A stretch of 64,000 nt of DNA from Melieria omissa (taxonomy: Eukaryota > Arthropoda > Insecta > Diptera > Ulidiidae): assembly GCA_963971225.1 (NCBI GenBank), contig OZ020267.1:118661891-118725890 (forward strand), in the 5' to 3' direction. Shown piece after piece: positions 1-11,889 of the stretch. Each line of letters opens with the position of its first letter. Position 1 is the first letter of the stretch. The position numbers and the translations under genes were made by a program. The notes under the pieces were generated by a model that was given only the letters and a program-made list of their open reading frames with translations, did no database searches and was not told where the DNA came from.

Positions 1-2135
1 GCGTAAGCAAGGAGCTGGACACTTTTGTTGAAAATTGTGCCATTACGATGTACACCGGCCTTGCGCAGAACACTCTCCATGGTGAAGTTGAAGAGGTCGC
101 AGGACAAAGGATCGCCCTGTCTGAAACCTCGAACGGTATCAAAGGGGTCGGAGAGGTCACTTCCAACCTTGACGGAGCTGCGCGTATTGCTCAACGTCGC
201 TCTGCAAAGTCTAACGAGCTTTGCAGGGATACCAAGTTCAGACAATGCGGCATATAGGCGATCCCTTATCGGGCTATCGAATGCTGCCTTGTAATCGATG
301 AAGAGATGGTGTGTATCGATTTGGTTCTCATGGGTCTTCTCCAGGATTTGGCGTAGAGTGAATATCTGGTCGATGGTGGACTTACCAGGTCTAAAGCCGC
401 ACTGATAAGGTCCAATCAGCGCCTTGGCGAGTGGCTTTAGTCTTTCACATAATACGCTCGTCAGGACCTTGTATGCAATGGGAAGTAGGCTGATACCCCT
501 GTAGTTGGCGCATATTGTTGGGTCGCCTTTCTTCAGCACAGGACAAAGGGCACTGAGGTTCCAATCGTTGGGCATTCGTTCCTCCAGCCATATTTTGCAA
601 ATGAGCTGATGCATGCACCCAATCAGCTCACCGCCGCCGGCCTTGAACAATTCAGCTGGTAGCCCATCCGGCCCTGCAGCTTTGTTGTTCTTGAGTCGCT
701 GGATAGCGACCCGGACCTCGTCATGGCTGGGCGGTGGCACATCCACACCGTCGTCGTCGATTGGTGCCATCTGGACATCTTCACCACTGGCGGTATTGTT
801 CCCTTCGTCGCCTGCGAGCAGCTTGGTGAAGTGCTCCTTCCACAACCTCAGCACACCCTGCGCATCCGTAACCAGATCCCCGTTTTCGTCTCTGCAAGAA
901 GATGCCCCAGGCTTAAATCCTTCCGTAAGACGCTTAACTTTTTGGAAGAATTTTCGGGCGTCATTCCTGCTCCTGCACTCCTCGATTTCCTCACGCTCGC
1001 GCCTTTCTTGCTCCCGTTTCTTGCGTCTAAAAAGGCACCTCTCTTTCTTCCTCTCCTCCCGGTATTTTTCTGTCATGGCTCGCGTGGCGGCCGACTGCAG
1101 GGTCTTCTTGTATGCAGCATTCTTCACTGCAGTGGCTGCGCGACACTCTTCATCGTACCATTGGTTTTTTGGTGGTGGGCGTCGAAAACCAAGGACATTT
1201 TCTGCGGCGACGCGCATAGAGTGGGATAAGTGAGCCCATAATCCGCCGATGTCATCAGGTGGAGAGGGGGAGCGACCGAGCTGGTTGGAGAGTTGAGCGG
1301 AGTAGGCTTCGGCTACCCCTTGTGATCGCAGCTTACTGATGTCCAGCTTTCTTCGCAAACTAGGTTGTGCGGTCTTCGCTGCGCAAAGACGCATGCGTAC
1401 CTTGGCTGCAACAAGGTAGTGGTCCGAGTCGATGTTGAGTCCTCGGAACGTGCGCACATCTAGAATGCTAGAAGCATGCCTTCCATCAATCACAATGTGA
1501 TCAATCTGGTTGCGGGTGGATTGATCGGGGGATAACCAGGTGGCCTTGTGGATATCGAGGTGCTGGAATCTGGTGCTACTAACTACCATGTTTCGTGCCG
1601 CGGCGAAATCGATCAGCCTCAGACCGTTGTTCGAAGTGGTCCCATGGAGGCTGAACTGCCCGACTGTGGGGCCAAAGATGCCTTCTCGCCCGACCTTTGC
1701 GTTGAAGTCCCCGAGGACAATTTTGACGTCATGGGCCGGGCACCTGTCGTAGACGTCCTCGAGCTTCGCATAGAAGGCATCCTTGGTCGCATCGTCCTTC
1801 TCTTCCGTCGGGGCGTGCGCGCAAATCAGGCTGATGCTAAAGTATTTAGCTTTGATGCGGATCGAAGCCAGCCGTTCGTTCACCGGAGTGAACCGAGAGA
1901 CGTGGTGGCGAAGTCTCTTGCTGACCACAAATCCGCAGCCAAATTCGCGCTTCTCCGCATGGCAGCTGTAGTAGATATCGCAGTCTGCTCGCTTGGAGCA
2001 ACCTTGTCCTGTCCATCGCATTTCCTGGATGGCGGTGATGTCAGCCTTACATTTCGTGAGGGCTTCCGCCAGTTGGATAGAGGCACCTTCCCTATAGAGG
2101 GTCCGGACATTCCAGGTGCATATCCTCAAATCATG
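1..2135 (-). CDS. Non-LTR retrotransposon ORF (RTE-like): endonuclease plus reverse transcriptase, cut by window edge
   Basis: One minus-strand frame stays open from about 2135 to position 1 (about 710 codons), with no stop or frameshift in the parts I translated. It begins with an APE-type endonuclease: CTWNVRTLYRE, QEMRW (about 2013-1999), CAHAPTE, LGDFNAKVG (1715-1689) and a terminal SDH motif. A linker rich in K, E and R follows. The reverse transcriptase comes next, with AAGPDGLPAELF, GFRPGKSTIDQ, DYKAAFDS and RQGDPLSCDLFN. The ORF leaves the window just before the YADD motif would appear. The layout matches RTE-clade elements often misannotated as craniofacial development protein 2-like. 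There is no clear ATG at the 5' end and AT-rich unrelated DNA begins near 2150, so the copy is probably 5' truncated. Clade assignment is from memory of motifs. Confidence 0.85.
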
Positions 2136-2149
2136 GAGAATATAGAATA

Positions 2150-3150
2150 GTGAATTCAATATATAAAATATTACATTATATAGTAAGCAATACCATTATC
2201 TTAGCTATTTATTATATTTTTGGTATCTAAATAAAGTAGGTTTTTTGTGCAAACAACAAAATTTGTGCCAAATAATACGTAATATTCATTCGAATACCAA
2301 TAAATCTCAAAAATAAAGTAATGTGTTGCATTAAGATGAAATTTGTGAATATTCGTTCTCCCCCAAAAACGGTTTCTACTTCTCATTGTACGTAAATGTC
2401 ATCAACCCCCATCTGGAAACAGAAATCAATTACACTTTACGCACTCTGTGCGCTGGAGGACCTTCCAGGGTGCGAATTACATTTCTAGCAATCAGCAGTA
2501 GATAAGTCATTTGTAAATTGCGAAGTTGTTTAACACATTTCACGCTCACTTAACTGCTTTCGAGTAACACGAACACCCTACAACTTAAGAATAGGAATGG
2601 TTATTGCTTTGGTCGCTTAGTCCTTAGAGTGTAGATAACGCAATTTTAACAATCGAGGACTGGAACATTGCATTCGATACAGGATATCGTATTATAACGG
2701 ATTTCTGGAAGCTTATTTAACTTTTTTAAAACATTTTAACGATAGATTTTTAACTTTTGTAAGTATAAGAATTAGGTGTCCTAAAGTCTTTAAAGAAAAG
2801 TCTCAAGACATCGCAAAACGGATTTTTACATCGAAAGCTGATTTTATAATCTTTAATAATTACACTGTGCATGTCGAAAATTGCAACAAGCGGGAGACCT
2901 ACTGAGCGACTTTTCTATAGGTATACTGAGCTTAGATCCACCAGGCGTTCGGCTGGATTGGCTCTAGTTTATTAGAAATCACTACTGGTCTCAATTAGCG
3001 ACCAGTTGGAAAACTAGACTTGGACCAGTCCGATTTCCCACAGGGCACATACACAGTCTGTGTGGGCTGGCAATCATCAGCTGTTCACTAAAATGCCGCT
3101 AGTTTCCTTTTGCTTTTTATATTTTTTCAATTATTTTTTGCGGTTCTTCA
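2150..3150. other. Noncoding AT-rich spacer
   Basis: No convincing coding exon on either strand. About 45 bp at 2999-3042 (ending in the fragment GATTTCCCACAGGG) recurs at 5499-5544, so it is a piece of a dispersed repeat. Confidence 0.5.
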
Positions 3151-3151
3151 T

Positions 3152-3391
3152 TTAGCGAATCTCTAGCACAAGGTTGACGATCAGATCAGGTATGCTTTTG
3201 GTGCTAAATGATCTAGTTCCAACGCAGGACTCAACCAACAAATCTTTTTTAGCGCCCGGCATTTCTGCAGCTTGTTCTCGCACAGGCTCGCACAAACCCG
3301 AATCGAAAGTTGGAATCTTCTTTTGTTTTAGTCGGTCGAAAACGTGAAGGCCAAACAAAAACAACCATGACAAAACCAACAAAGTTCTCAT
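3152..3391 (-). CDS. Possible small secreted protein (79 aa), unrecognised
   Basis: An ATG-started ORF begins with a textbook signal peptide: a short basic start (MR) followed by a hydrophobic stretch TLLVLSWLFLFGLHVF. About 60 polar residues follow, with two cysteines (near residues 34 and 56), and then a stop. The ATG context (ATCAATG) is acceptable for a fly start codon. I do not recognise a family, and a signal-like start can occur by chance in AT-rich DNA. It could be a short secreted peptide gene, the first exon of a longer gene, or noncoding. Confidence 0.3.
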   Translation of the reverse strand: MRTLLVLSWLFLFGLHVFDRLKQKKIPTFDSGLCEPVREQAAEMPGAKKDLLVESCVGTRSFSTKSIPDLIVNLVLEIR

Positions 3392-4780
3392 TGATCACAC
3401 GGCTATATGCCATATGCCAAACACAAATAAAGTAACCAGCGCAAAAAAATTAATTTTGGTTAAAATGGCAGAAAGCTTCGCCGCAGTTTCGTGCAATATA
3501 AGTCTGTATGGTCGAAAAAAAATCAAATCCACTCGGTGACTAAAAAGTCCCACTATGATATCCTAAGACAGTGGTCGACACGGTTCAGCTCTTTGAACCA
3601 TTTGTAAAAAACGCCTTGCTCACATATATCAAACAAGCATGCAACAAGCAATCACAAAATAAACAAACCGCTCTCTACCAACCACTGTCCTAAAGTATGT
3701 GTGCTGCAAGGTGTTGCCTATTACCTTTCGGCAGCTTCAAAAGGTCAGGACATAGTGAAATAATAACGTATACGCAGCAGTAGGAAGCTCTCTCTCTTAA
3801 TCAACTAGACTGTGGGGAATAATGGAAGCAAGAGCCCTGGTGCAACTGCTGTTCCAACAAAAAACTTTTAACTTAACCTTATTTCACTATAAGACAGGTA
3901 ACACTGTATCCCGTTAAGACTCCCGCTAGGTTAATGGTTTTCTTTTGGTTCAGAATCTGTGACGATTTAGAAATCTGCGATATAGAAATCCGGCAACCAG
4001 CCATGGCAACCCATCGCTGGCTTTTAAATCCCTCCACAAGTGCTCCACTACGTATGTTGTTTTCTCTGAAAAAGCCGTCGGCGTGCGAATTAATTATATA
4101 TATTACAAGCACTGAATGTACACATAGCAATATCTGTTTTACTTGAAGCTTCCAGCAAATAATTCAAAGCAGGTCGGCTATAAATTTCACCTGTATGAAC
4201 ATCCCTCTTCATTCTCACTCTCAAACGGAAAAACTAATCAAATTAAATCCTAAAAAAGCAGTGTCTATAAACATTACTGTGTACTTTTACGTATCATATC
4301 AATTTGCAGACCTTTTTTATTACTAACATTGTAAACAAGGCGTTCTTGCCGGAAGGAGGAATTCCCTGAAGAGCAATTTTCGTGGCGTTGAGGTGAAATG
4401 CTTTTTTATAATTCACGCCTTCTGCAAATGGGGGTGTTACCAAGGCAATAAATTAAGGAATAAATTCAATTACATTTGTAGCATGTCTCCAATTGGGCAA
4501 AAAGTGACTAAACTTGACTTTTTTCTCTTGCTGCCGAAATCTCTGCAGCATCCTTTTTACCCTTCATCTCTTCAATAGTACATTGCCCATAAAGTGAAAT
4601 GGAGGATATCAACAATTCTACTTGCGGCTGGTGGCGGACTCACGAAACCAAAACTCAAAAACCGTATATCGGATGGCCGTTTGAGTTTACTTATATGCAA
4701 CTTTGCATAAAGAAATCTGTTGTTATCAATATTTAGATTTAATATCCCATTTTCTTATAAAAATTTTCTTACGAAAATAT
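3392..4780. other. Noncoding spacer with one small inverted-terminal repeat element
   Basis: Nothing coding is supported. At 3751-3891 a short segment starts CATAGTGAAATAA and ends with its near complement TTATTTCACTAT, like the P-type ends described elsewhere in this window, but no clean 8-bp duplication flanks it. Confidence 0.4.
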
Positions 4781-5544
4781 CCCTGTCGAGACAACTGGTT
4801 CCCAAAAGTCATTGGTTTTTCCAAAACAGAAGTGAAATAATCAACAAAATACTGTTAAGGCTGATCGTACGATACTTTTGTTACAACAACAACGTAAAAA
4901 TGTTTGAATTATTCGAACTTGTTTCGATGACTTGAAGTTCGTGTGACTTGCAAGTTTTGCCTTGAATGATTTCAGTTAGAATTTTGCGTGGTAGCGTGAA
5001 ACAACAAGTTGAAGCGGCAGTCGAATGGTATGTATTAATAAATTTATGTAGTTATGTTAATGTAATTATTTATTAAATAATTAATTTATTTTTTAACTGC
5101 AGGCGAAGTCAGGATGTTGTATTGCGTCAGGCCCCAAACAGTTTCAACAGAAGTGTGTCAACAAGTTGAAGTTCATCTTTACGTGCACCAATATTTTTTG
5201 TATTCGCGATGAATTTATGTTGTTTTAATAATATTTTTAAAATAAAATCAAATTTAAAAATGTCATTGTTTTGCTTTCCTTTATTGAATTCAATAAAACT
5301 AATCCAGAATAAACTAGTTCCCAAACTACTCGATTTGCAACTGGTTTGAAAACTGTTTTACTTAGGACAAGCCTTGGACTAGTTGCAAATGGATGCAGAC
5401 GGGAACAATTGACTGTCGCCTAGGACACTGTCACGTTAAAAGGGTGAGTTTGCTCTAAAGAAACGAGTCGGTTCTGAGGTCAGCTATGACTGTCAAGCAA
5501 CCAGTTGAAAAACTACATTTGGACCAGTCCGATTTCCTACAGGG
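4781..5544. repeat. Putative MITE with CCCTGT ends
   Basis: The left end CCCTGTCGAGACAACTGGT and the reverse complement of the right end (starting CCCTGTAGGAAATCGGACTG) are similar over about 40 bp. The right end recurs at 2999-3042 in the same orientation, so the sequence is dispersed. I see no clear target duplication and cannot name the superfamily. Confidence 0.4.
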
Positions 5545-6454
5545 TTCTTAAGGAAGAGCAAACACCAAACATGTAAAGTTATGCAAAAAAAAATTGAATT
5601 CAGTATGTACATCGAAAAAAATGCATTTTCCTTAATGTTATTTATAATGAAAGTAAACAACTTATTCATCTAAACTTCTTTCTTCCTAGATCCTTCTAAT
5701 AAATTATCCAAATTTATATCAATATAATCAAAACAATATTTTTTCCACTTCTCTTCGAAAATCGGATTCATTGTAAAGCTTGCAAAGCTTCGAAAAATAT
5801 AAATTGGAAACAAACACCGATTTTTTCCAGTGTTATTCAATCGACAGCTACACACGTTTTAAAGCAAATTCTTACGCTAGACAACAACAAAACGTACGTG
5901 TGTATACTAGAATACTCAGCATATGCCGACCCAGCGGGAAATTGGAATGTATAGGAATGCATATTTGCTTGCAAGCTATGCATTACAACATGCATGAATT
6001 TTCTCACGGCGATGTCCTACGAAATGTAATGCTTCCCTTTTTTGCATTACCTGGGAGTATATGAAGACATGTATCCCAAGAACATGTACATTTTCATAAA
6101 TCGCCTAGCATGTAGGAAATCGTACATACTCGGTAATGCATAAAATGATCTACCAAAAAACTTGTACACCCAAAATAAAATGTTTGTTGTTTATGTGTTT
6201 ATGTTAGTTTTTATTTTTAAAGTAATTCAAGTCATATGGATTACATATAAATACATACTTTAAATATATATAAATACATTAGATAAGTAAAAAATGAAAA
6301 AACTAAAATACACTCACTTTAATAACATCCCTTTGCTTCTTTGTTCGTTTTTGGACAGACATTCTGAAAAAGGAAAACTTCTGAAAAACAAACTTTTTTA
6401 AAATAACAAGGTTCTGACAACGGATTCTGGTAGAGGGGGCAAAAAAAAGATATA
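5545..6454. other. Noncoding spacer
   Basis: No gene is supported. At 5932-6058 there are inverted-looking ends (CCCAGCGGGAAATTGG and TTGCATTACCTGGGA) with repeated AATGCAT words, probably a degraded MITE related to the one at 50968-51841. Confidence 0.35.
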
Positions 6455-8001
6455 CACTAGTCAGAAAAAGTTTGCGTACGAGGGGCACGTAGTTTTTCAT
6501 ATGAAAGATAAATCACTTAAAGTAATTTTTCAAAAACAAAATATTTTTAATTTCTTCCATAAACTTATTTCTTTTATTCCATTAAGATAATAATATCAAA
6601 AACTTGACCAAACTGTAAAAGGAGGGCCAAAAACAAAATATGTTATGAATTCATCTCAGAAAAAGTTTGCGTACAAGTTAAGGTAAGGTAGTTAAAATTT
6701 TATTGAAACTAAGTTTTGTCCAAAAATTAATAACTTTGGGAATTTGCTTTTCTCGCTTAAACTCCCTGCAGAAGTTCCGGCGTAAATTTGATTAAATTCG
6801 GTGTTTTTTCAAACGGTATTTTGTTATATCCTTGAATTGTTACATTGTTACATTTACTATTTCTTTGAAGATGGAGTTTTGTTGGGCTCAGGGTTCAAGT
6901 AAACCCCTTATATACCCAATTAGATGCACGTTAGGTGACTTGGAAGCCAGTTAATAGCACACATAGCTTCACATCGTATGCATTGCGCCCTATAGTCATC
7001 GTAAAGTTGAAAAGAAATGTTGGAATCTGATGCAAAGTTTTGAAACCTTGGCTTACATAAGCCTTTAGAATATGTAAATAACCCCTCGGAAGCATTTCTG
7101 AATAAAAAAACAGCCTGCTCACTCCTTTTCCTGACTTGCAGCCCCATACCATACCCCCACATATGCTTCACTGTTAATTTCAGATTTTTGTTATTAACAG
7201 GATCGTCTTCAAATTAGTTGATGCCTATTAATGCCAAATATGCCAAACAACATATCGTCCCGGAAATCTGGTTTTCTAGACTCTTTTACGAAAGCAATTC
7301 TGTGCTCCTTGTAAGTAAGCAAAATATGGGCTTCTTACATACTGTTATGTAGGGGAAATATAAATTTTTCAGGACTTTTCTCATAAAGTTACTGCTACTG
7401 GGTTTTATAAAATATTTCACTACATTTCTGAAGATATTGGATGCAACTAGCCTAAGATTATTATGCACTGAGTGCAAAACAGTCCAATTTTCTTGCTTAA
7501 GAAAATGGTAACATCGTAGCAAAGAAGCAAGAACTTCTTTTTTTTAAGATTTAAGATGGTTTTTGAAATGACGAATCTGCTCTCCTAAAAGTTCCCCTAA
7601 TTTCATGAAATTTTTTGTCAATTTCGGAAAGTTTAAGTAAGATTATCTTTTTATTTATTTTTAATTTTTTTCTGTTGGATTCTATTGCTTTATATAAAAT
7701 TTCAAGCACATATACGGTTCCAAATTACAACTCCGTTTACTTTTCGATGGAATACAAATTTTCAAAAAAATAAAGAGCATAACCGGAAATTCCCGTTATA
7801 GGTTTTGTACGCAAACTTATTCTACACCGTTTTGTGAGTATATTGTCAATAAATACGAATACATGGAAAATTATTATAAGTGCAGTTAAGGTATATATGA
7901 ATAATGTGGATGAGTTTTTATAAACAGAAAATCTAATTTTGAGGTCAAAATTAAACATTACATAATTTTGACTTGCCTGTACAAACTTTTTCTGACTAGT
8001 G
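6455..8001 (-). mobile_element. Tc1-like transposon, decayed transposase
   Basis: Inverted ends CACTAGTCAGAAAAAGTTTG and CAAACTTTTTCTGACTAGTG lie between TA dinucleotides, the target duplication of Tc1/mariner elements. The minus strand carries pieces of a Tc1 transposase split over frames: the VWG core around 7150, a segment reading SGKG, FFI-QK-LRGYLHIL and KAYVSQGF, a degraded second catalytic region near 6990, then an LNP-like piece near 6905. Stops and frameshifts make it nonfunctional. A deletion derivative with the same ends lies inverted at 62105-62718. Confidence 0.85.
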
Positions 8002-8141
8002 TACGTGTATCGGCGTTTTGAAAGTTTACATCTGAATTGTTTTTTATGAGGTCAAAGTTTTCCCCTTTTTGCTCATTCTTATGGTGAATCGGCATACGAA
8101 AACCATGTAACCTCACATTTCATGTATATGATGTGTTTAGC

Positions 8142-8294
8142 CAGTGGCGGACTCAGCGGGGTGTTTTGAGGGTTGAAACCCCCCGAAATATTAGGATCGA
8201 CATTAAAACTACATACAAATTAAAAGACAATTTATGAATATCAAAGAATTACTTTTTGAAACCCCCCCGAAATATTTTTCTGAATCCGCCCCTG
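8142..8294. mobile_element. hAT-type MITE, copy 1 (153 bp)
   Basis: The element starts CAGTGGCGGACTCAG and ends CTGAATCCGCCCCTG, with an interior nearly identical to 17066-17221. The flanks TGTTTAGC and TGCTTAGC form an 8-bp target duplication with one mismatch, as expected for hAT. It has no coding capacity and would have been moved by a transposase encoded elsewhere. Confidence 0.85.
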
Positions 8295-8302
8295 TGCTTA
8301 GC

Positions 8303-9440
8303 AATTTGATGTAAAATACTACGAAGAACATTTTTGTGGAGCATTTTAACCCTGTAGCTCCTGTTTTTATGGGTCAAGTGACTTCTCGTGCGCGATTTAT
8401 TATTTTATTCTTACGCCTTTTACCCCACTCTAGGCCCACAGTTTTTTGGCCCAAAAATTTGCTTGTCAAACAGAAAAAAATGAGAGGTTCCGAAGAATCG
8501 TAATTACAAATTTGTGCATTTAATCATGTCTCTTGTATGTATGTACAGATCTATTATAAAGCAAAACGCTATAAGAAAAATGTAAGTAAGCAACGACGCA
8601 CTATGGCCCAACGGTCGGTAAAACGTTGCAAAAATCAAAAATTTCATGAAAGCGTTCGATAAAATGAATACACTCATCTTATTGAGAATTTTCCAGGGAT
8701 TACGAATATGTAACTTTCATTAAATTCAGATTAGTAGTTTGGGAGGTAAAGCCGCTCAAAGTTGACAATTTTTCCACATCGAGAAAAATTTGTATTTTTT
8801 GGTTTTTTTTTTCCTCTTTAAGATTGATCTGTATGTAAATGAAGCGACCAATCGGTAACTTGTTGGTTTTTTCTAAAAGATACGTTAATTGTTAATATAA
8901 TAAAAATAAAAAATGTTTATTTTGTTTTAAAAGTTGTTCGATCTACCGATTGCTCGAAAAGTCTATATTTCGACCTTTTTTTCAACTTTGATCGAAAATA
9001 AAAAAAAAAAGACCAAAAATGACCTCCGCGAAATTGAGGGAGGTTATTTGCTATTCAATTATTTACCTAACTTCCAAAACTCAGCTGCCGCTTTTTGCCG
9101 CTTTACTTTCTAGAGCAATAAAAGTGAAGCAACCTCGGGTCGAAAACCACGTAATTATACGGAAAATCGCGCACATTTAGTACGGTCAAAAACCCTTTTG
9201 TGTTGCTGGCATTTATCTATATCTATATATGTAATGACGCTCAAACGGACTCGCCGATTTCAATGAAATTTTCTTTATTGGATTGGTCTTGAGTCAGTTC
9301 AGGTTCGTGCGAAAAGAAAATTCCGGAAAATCTATTGGAAAAGTCGGAAAACCCCTGTAATTTTTGACTGTGAATCCTGAAAATTGTCAGACGATAACGT
9401 TGGAACTATAAGTCACACATCAATTAAATTCACTAGGAAC
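8303..9440. other. Noncoding spacer
   Basis: AT-rich DNA with no supported gene or RNA. Confidence 0.45.
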
Positions 9441-9800
9441 TTACTATTTAGTCGTGTCCTTCGACAGATGGAATGGGGCGGGTATTGGACGAGGGGGCGT
9501 GGCACCACTCTTACAAGCCAAATCTGAATAATGGAATATTTTCGAAATTGTAAGGTGCACAGGATTGAAATTTAGTATTGTGTCGTCCCATAGATGAGTC
9601 ATTCTACTGGTAAGATTTGATGGGCGTTGGACAAGGGGCGTGGCATATTTTTTGTGACCTTAATATTTTGCTGAATTATAAGTCGCACAGCAATGAAACT
9701 AAGTACGGACCTACCATTTATTCATATCATTCGACAGCGGGAATTGTGCGGGTATTAAACAAGGGGGCGTGGCACCGCCCATTTAACTTAAATCTGGTTC
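9441..9800. repeat. Degenerate tandem repeat with GGCGTGGCA core
   Basis: Three diverged units of about 130-140 bp follow one another. Each carries a TCGACAG- or CCCATAG-like start, a GCGGGTATTRRAC-type segment, the core GGGGCGTGGCA (9504, 9645 and 9767 regions) and a tail near AAATCTG. Its origin is unknown. Confidence 0.55.
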
Positions 9801-9831
9801 AAGCGCAGTCGATTTCTTTACTAAATCTTAG

Positions 9832-10197
9832 CAGTCTCGATTGCAGCCTCGATTGAGTTTTTTAGAGAAAAAACTTACTCCTACGGTGCATAAAATTGAA
9901 GCACATGGAAAGGATTTTATAGTATACCAGTGCTTACCAAAAGGGGATTTGTCTGAAGAAGCTCAAGAATGCAAAAATAAGCACTACAAAAGGTATAGAT
10001 GTATGAATGCTTGCAAAATATCACGAGCTAGACAAAATGAAGACCTTTTCAAGATGTTAGCAGTCTCTTCTGATCCAGTTATTTCATCTATGAGATCTGT
10101 AAGATCACAAAAAGAACTTACAGATACTTATAGCTTAGAAATGATTTCATTATTAGACATTCCTTCCAGTGTAGATAGCGATTTTGAAAAAATTTAA
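9832..10197 (+). pseudogene. Fragment of a transposon-associated protein, family not named
   Basis: About 120 codons are open, ending in TAA at 10195-10197. There is no in-frame ATG at the start, and a TAG lies just upstream at 9829-9831. The core reads TPTVHKIEAHG, LPKGDLSEEAQECKNKHYKR, RQNEDLFKML and SSDPVISSMR. I recall similar PTVHK / LSEEAQE / NEDLF / SSDP strings from multicopy insect and hydra proteins thought to be transposon-encoded, but cannot name the superfamily. It lies directly after the GGCGTGGCA repeat, which may belong to the same element. Confidence 0.5.
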
Positions 10198-10559
10198 CTT
10201 TCCAAAAAATTTTTTTTTTGCAAAAAATTACGTATGAATCAATAAATTATATTAATTTATTAGAAAAAATATATCAAAAAAATAATTTTTTAATGCAAAC
10301 AAATAAGTAATTTCATTGTAGTATGAAGTTTTACTAAATCTTAACTTTGGCAACGAATTTTAAAGCCCCCTGTTACTGTGGCACCCTGTTTTTTCCCCAT
10401 TTTAAAGCTTAGATATTACACTTTCAGATGCAGTTTAAATTGTTTAAATATCTTTATTGGTTCAGAAGTTATGATTTTTGCAACGAAAAATGGCAAACCG
10501 GGCCATAGTGCGACGATCCCGAATGATGGCAGAATAAATTTTTTGTTTTGATTTTTTTT

Positions 10560-11247
10560 CGATATAACGCGGTGAGTGCGTACCGCGTTATATGGAAACC
10601 GCGCTATATGAAACTCAGAGTTAGTACAAATCACATCATTCGTACCGCGTTCTATGGAAACCGTCTACCGCGTTGTATGGAAACCGCGTTATAAGAAACT
10701 CAGAATTAGTACAAATTACATCATTCGTACCGCGTTATATGGAGACCAATAAATAAAAAAGACAAGATAAATTATAAATTATTTTTATTGAATTCTTCTT
10801 TTCTTTTTATTGAACGTTCTTTTGAAGGTTTAAACCCCTGAGCACGCCTATAATTTTTCGAATTGAAGTTCCTAGATGATAGTTTTTTCCAGTGTAATGG
10901 CGTTACAAATCTGATCAGGTGAATAACCTCCTTCATTGATAATTCTATCTAGCTACAGCTTTAATTTTCTAATATTGTGCAATGTGTACCTTTTTTTTAG
11001 TTTTTCAAGCCATCCTTTCTCGTACTGTGAAAGATCTCTGAGACGATTGAAACCGAAGCCGTAAACGGCTAAGAAATAAGCTTGAATGTTTATATAAACA
11101 TATCCTGTGAAAACCATTCGTTGGGTGCACGGAAAGTGATGGGACGTTGTTGAACGGAAACCGCGCTGTAAGAGTACCGCGTTATAGGAGGGCTGTCGCA
11201 ATTTCAGCTCCGCGTTATATCGAAACCGCGTTATAGGAGGATTGACT
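10560..11247. repeat. pogo/Tigger-like MITE relic with CCGCGTTATA motifs
   Basis: The motif CCGCGTTATA, or close variants, occurs many times near both edges (10580-10750 and 11155-11240). The right end reads CGCGTTATAGGAGGATTGAC followed by TGTA, the usual terminus of Tigger/pogo-type elements that duplicate TA. The left terminus is not clear. A block at 10602-10650 is repeated at 10690-10740 (CTCAGARTTAGTACAAAT). No transposase is visible. Confidence 0.55.
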
Positions 11248-11889
11248 GTATATACGCTGAATGTGAAAATTCGCTGGAACTTGCCTTTGCTATAGCAATC
11301 TTTTGAAGCACTCTCTTCGAATTTTTGAAATCACTGCAATTTCCCATATTAAAAATGCAAATTCTTTAGAGGTCAATTTGTTTAAAGAAAATATTAAATC
11401 GATTTTTTCTATTTTCAAATATTTTAATTTAACAATATACAAATTGCAATTAACATATTTTTAATGATTTTTTCATGTTTTTAACATGTTTTTGAATATA
11501 GAAACAACAATGTGAACAACAATCAAAAATAATAATACAATAAATAACAATATATATGTTCAAGTAACACTGAACTTTAATTTTCGTATTATATAGCCGG
11601 CAACGAAACCAACCAGCCAAACCATCTTCATGCAAATCATTTATAGCACTTTGAATTTTATCATCTTGTATATCATAAATTTCGAAGTTACTTATATCAA
11701 CTACTATCCAAATTTTGATCTTCGAGATTTTTGTTGCGTGTTGTTGTTGTTCGAATCATCCACATTATTAAATTTATCATCGTCAATTGTATCCAAGTTC
11801 AGAAAATCGGTTGTATCCTGTTGTACATTTAACGTTGTACTTAGTAAAACTGTATTTCTAGCTGAAAATCCATAAGCCGTTAAAAATAA

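Noticed and set aside
613..2150. Plus-strand and short minus-strand open frames at 613-2150
   Set aside because: They are other-frame shadows of the minus-strand RTE-like ORF.
3751..3891. Seventh P-type MITE
   Set aside because: The ends look P-like, but no clean 8-bp duplication was found, so it is mentioned only under the spacer.
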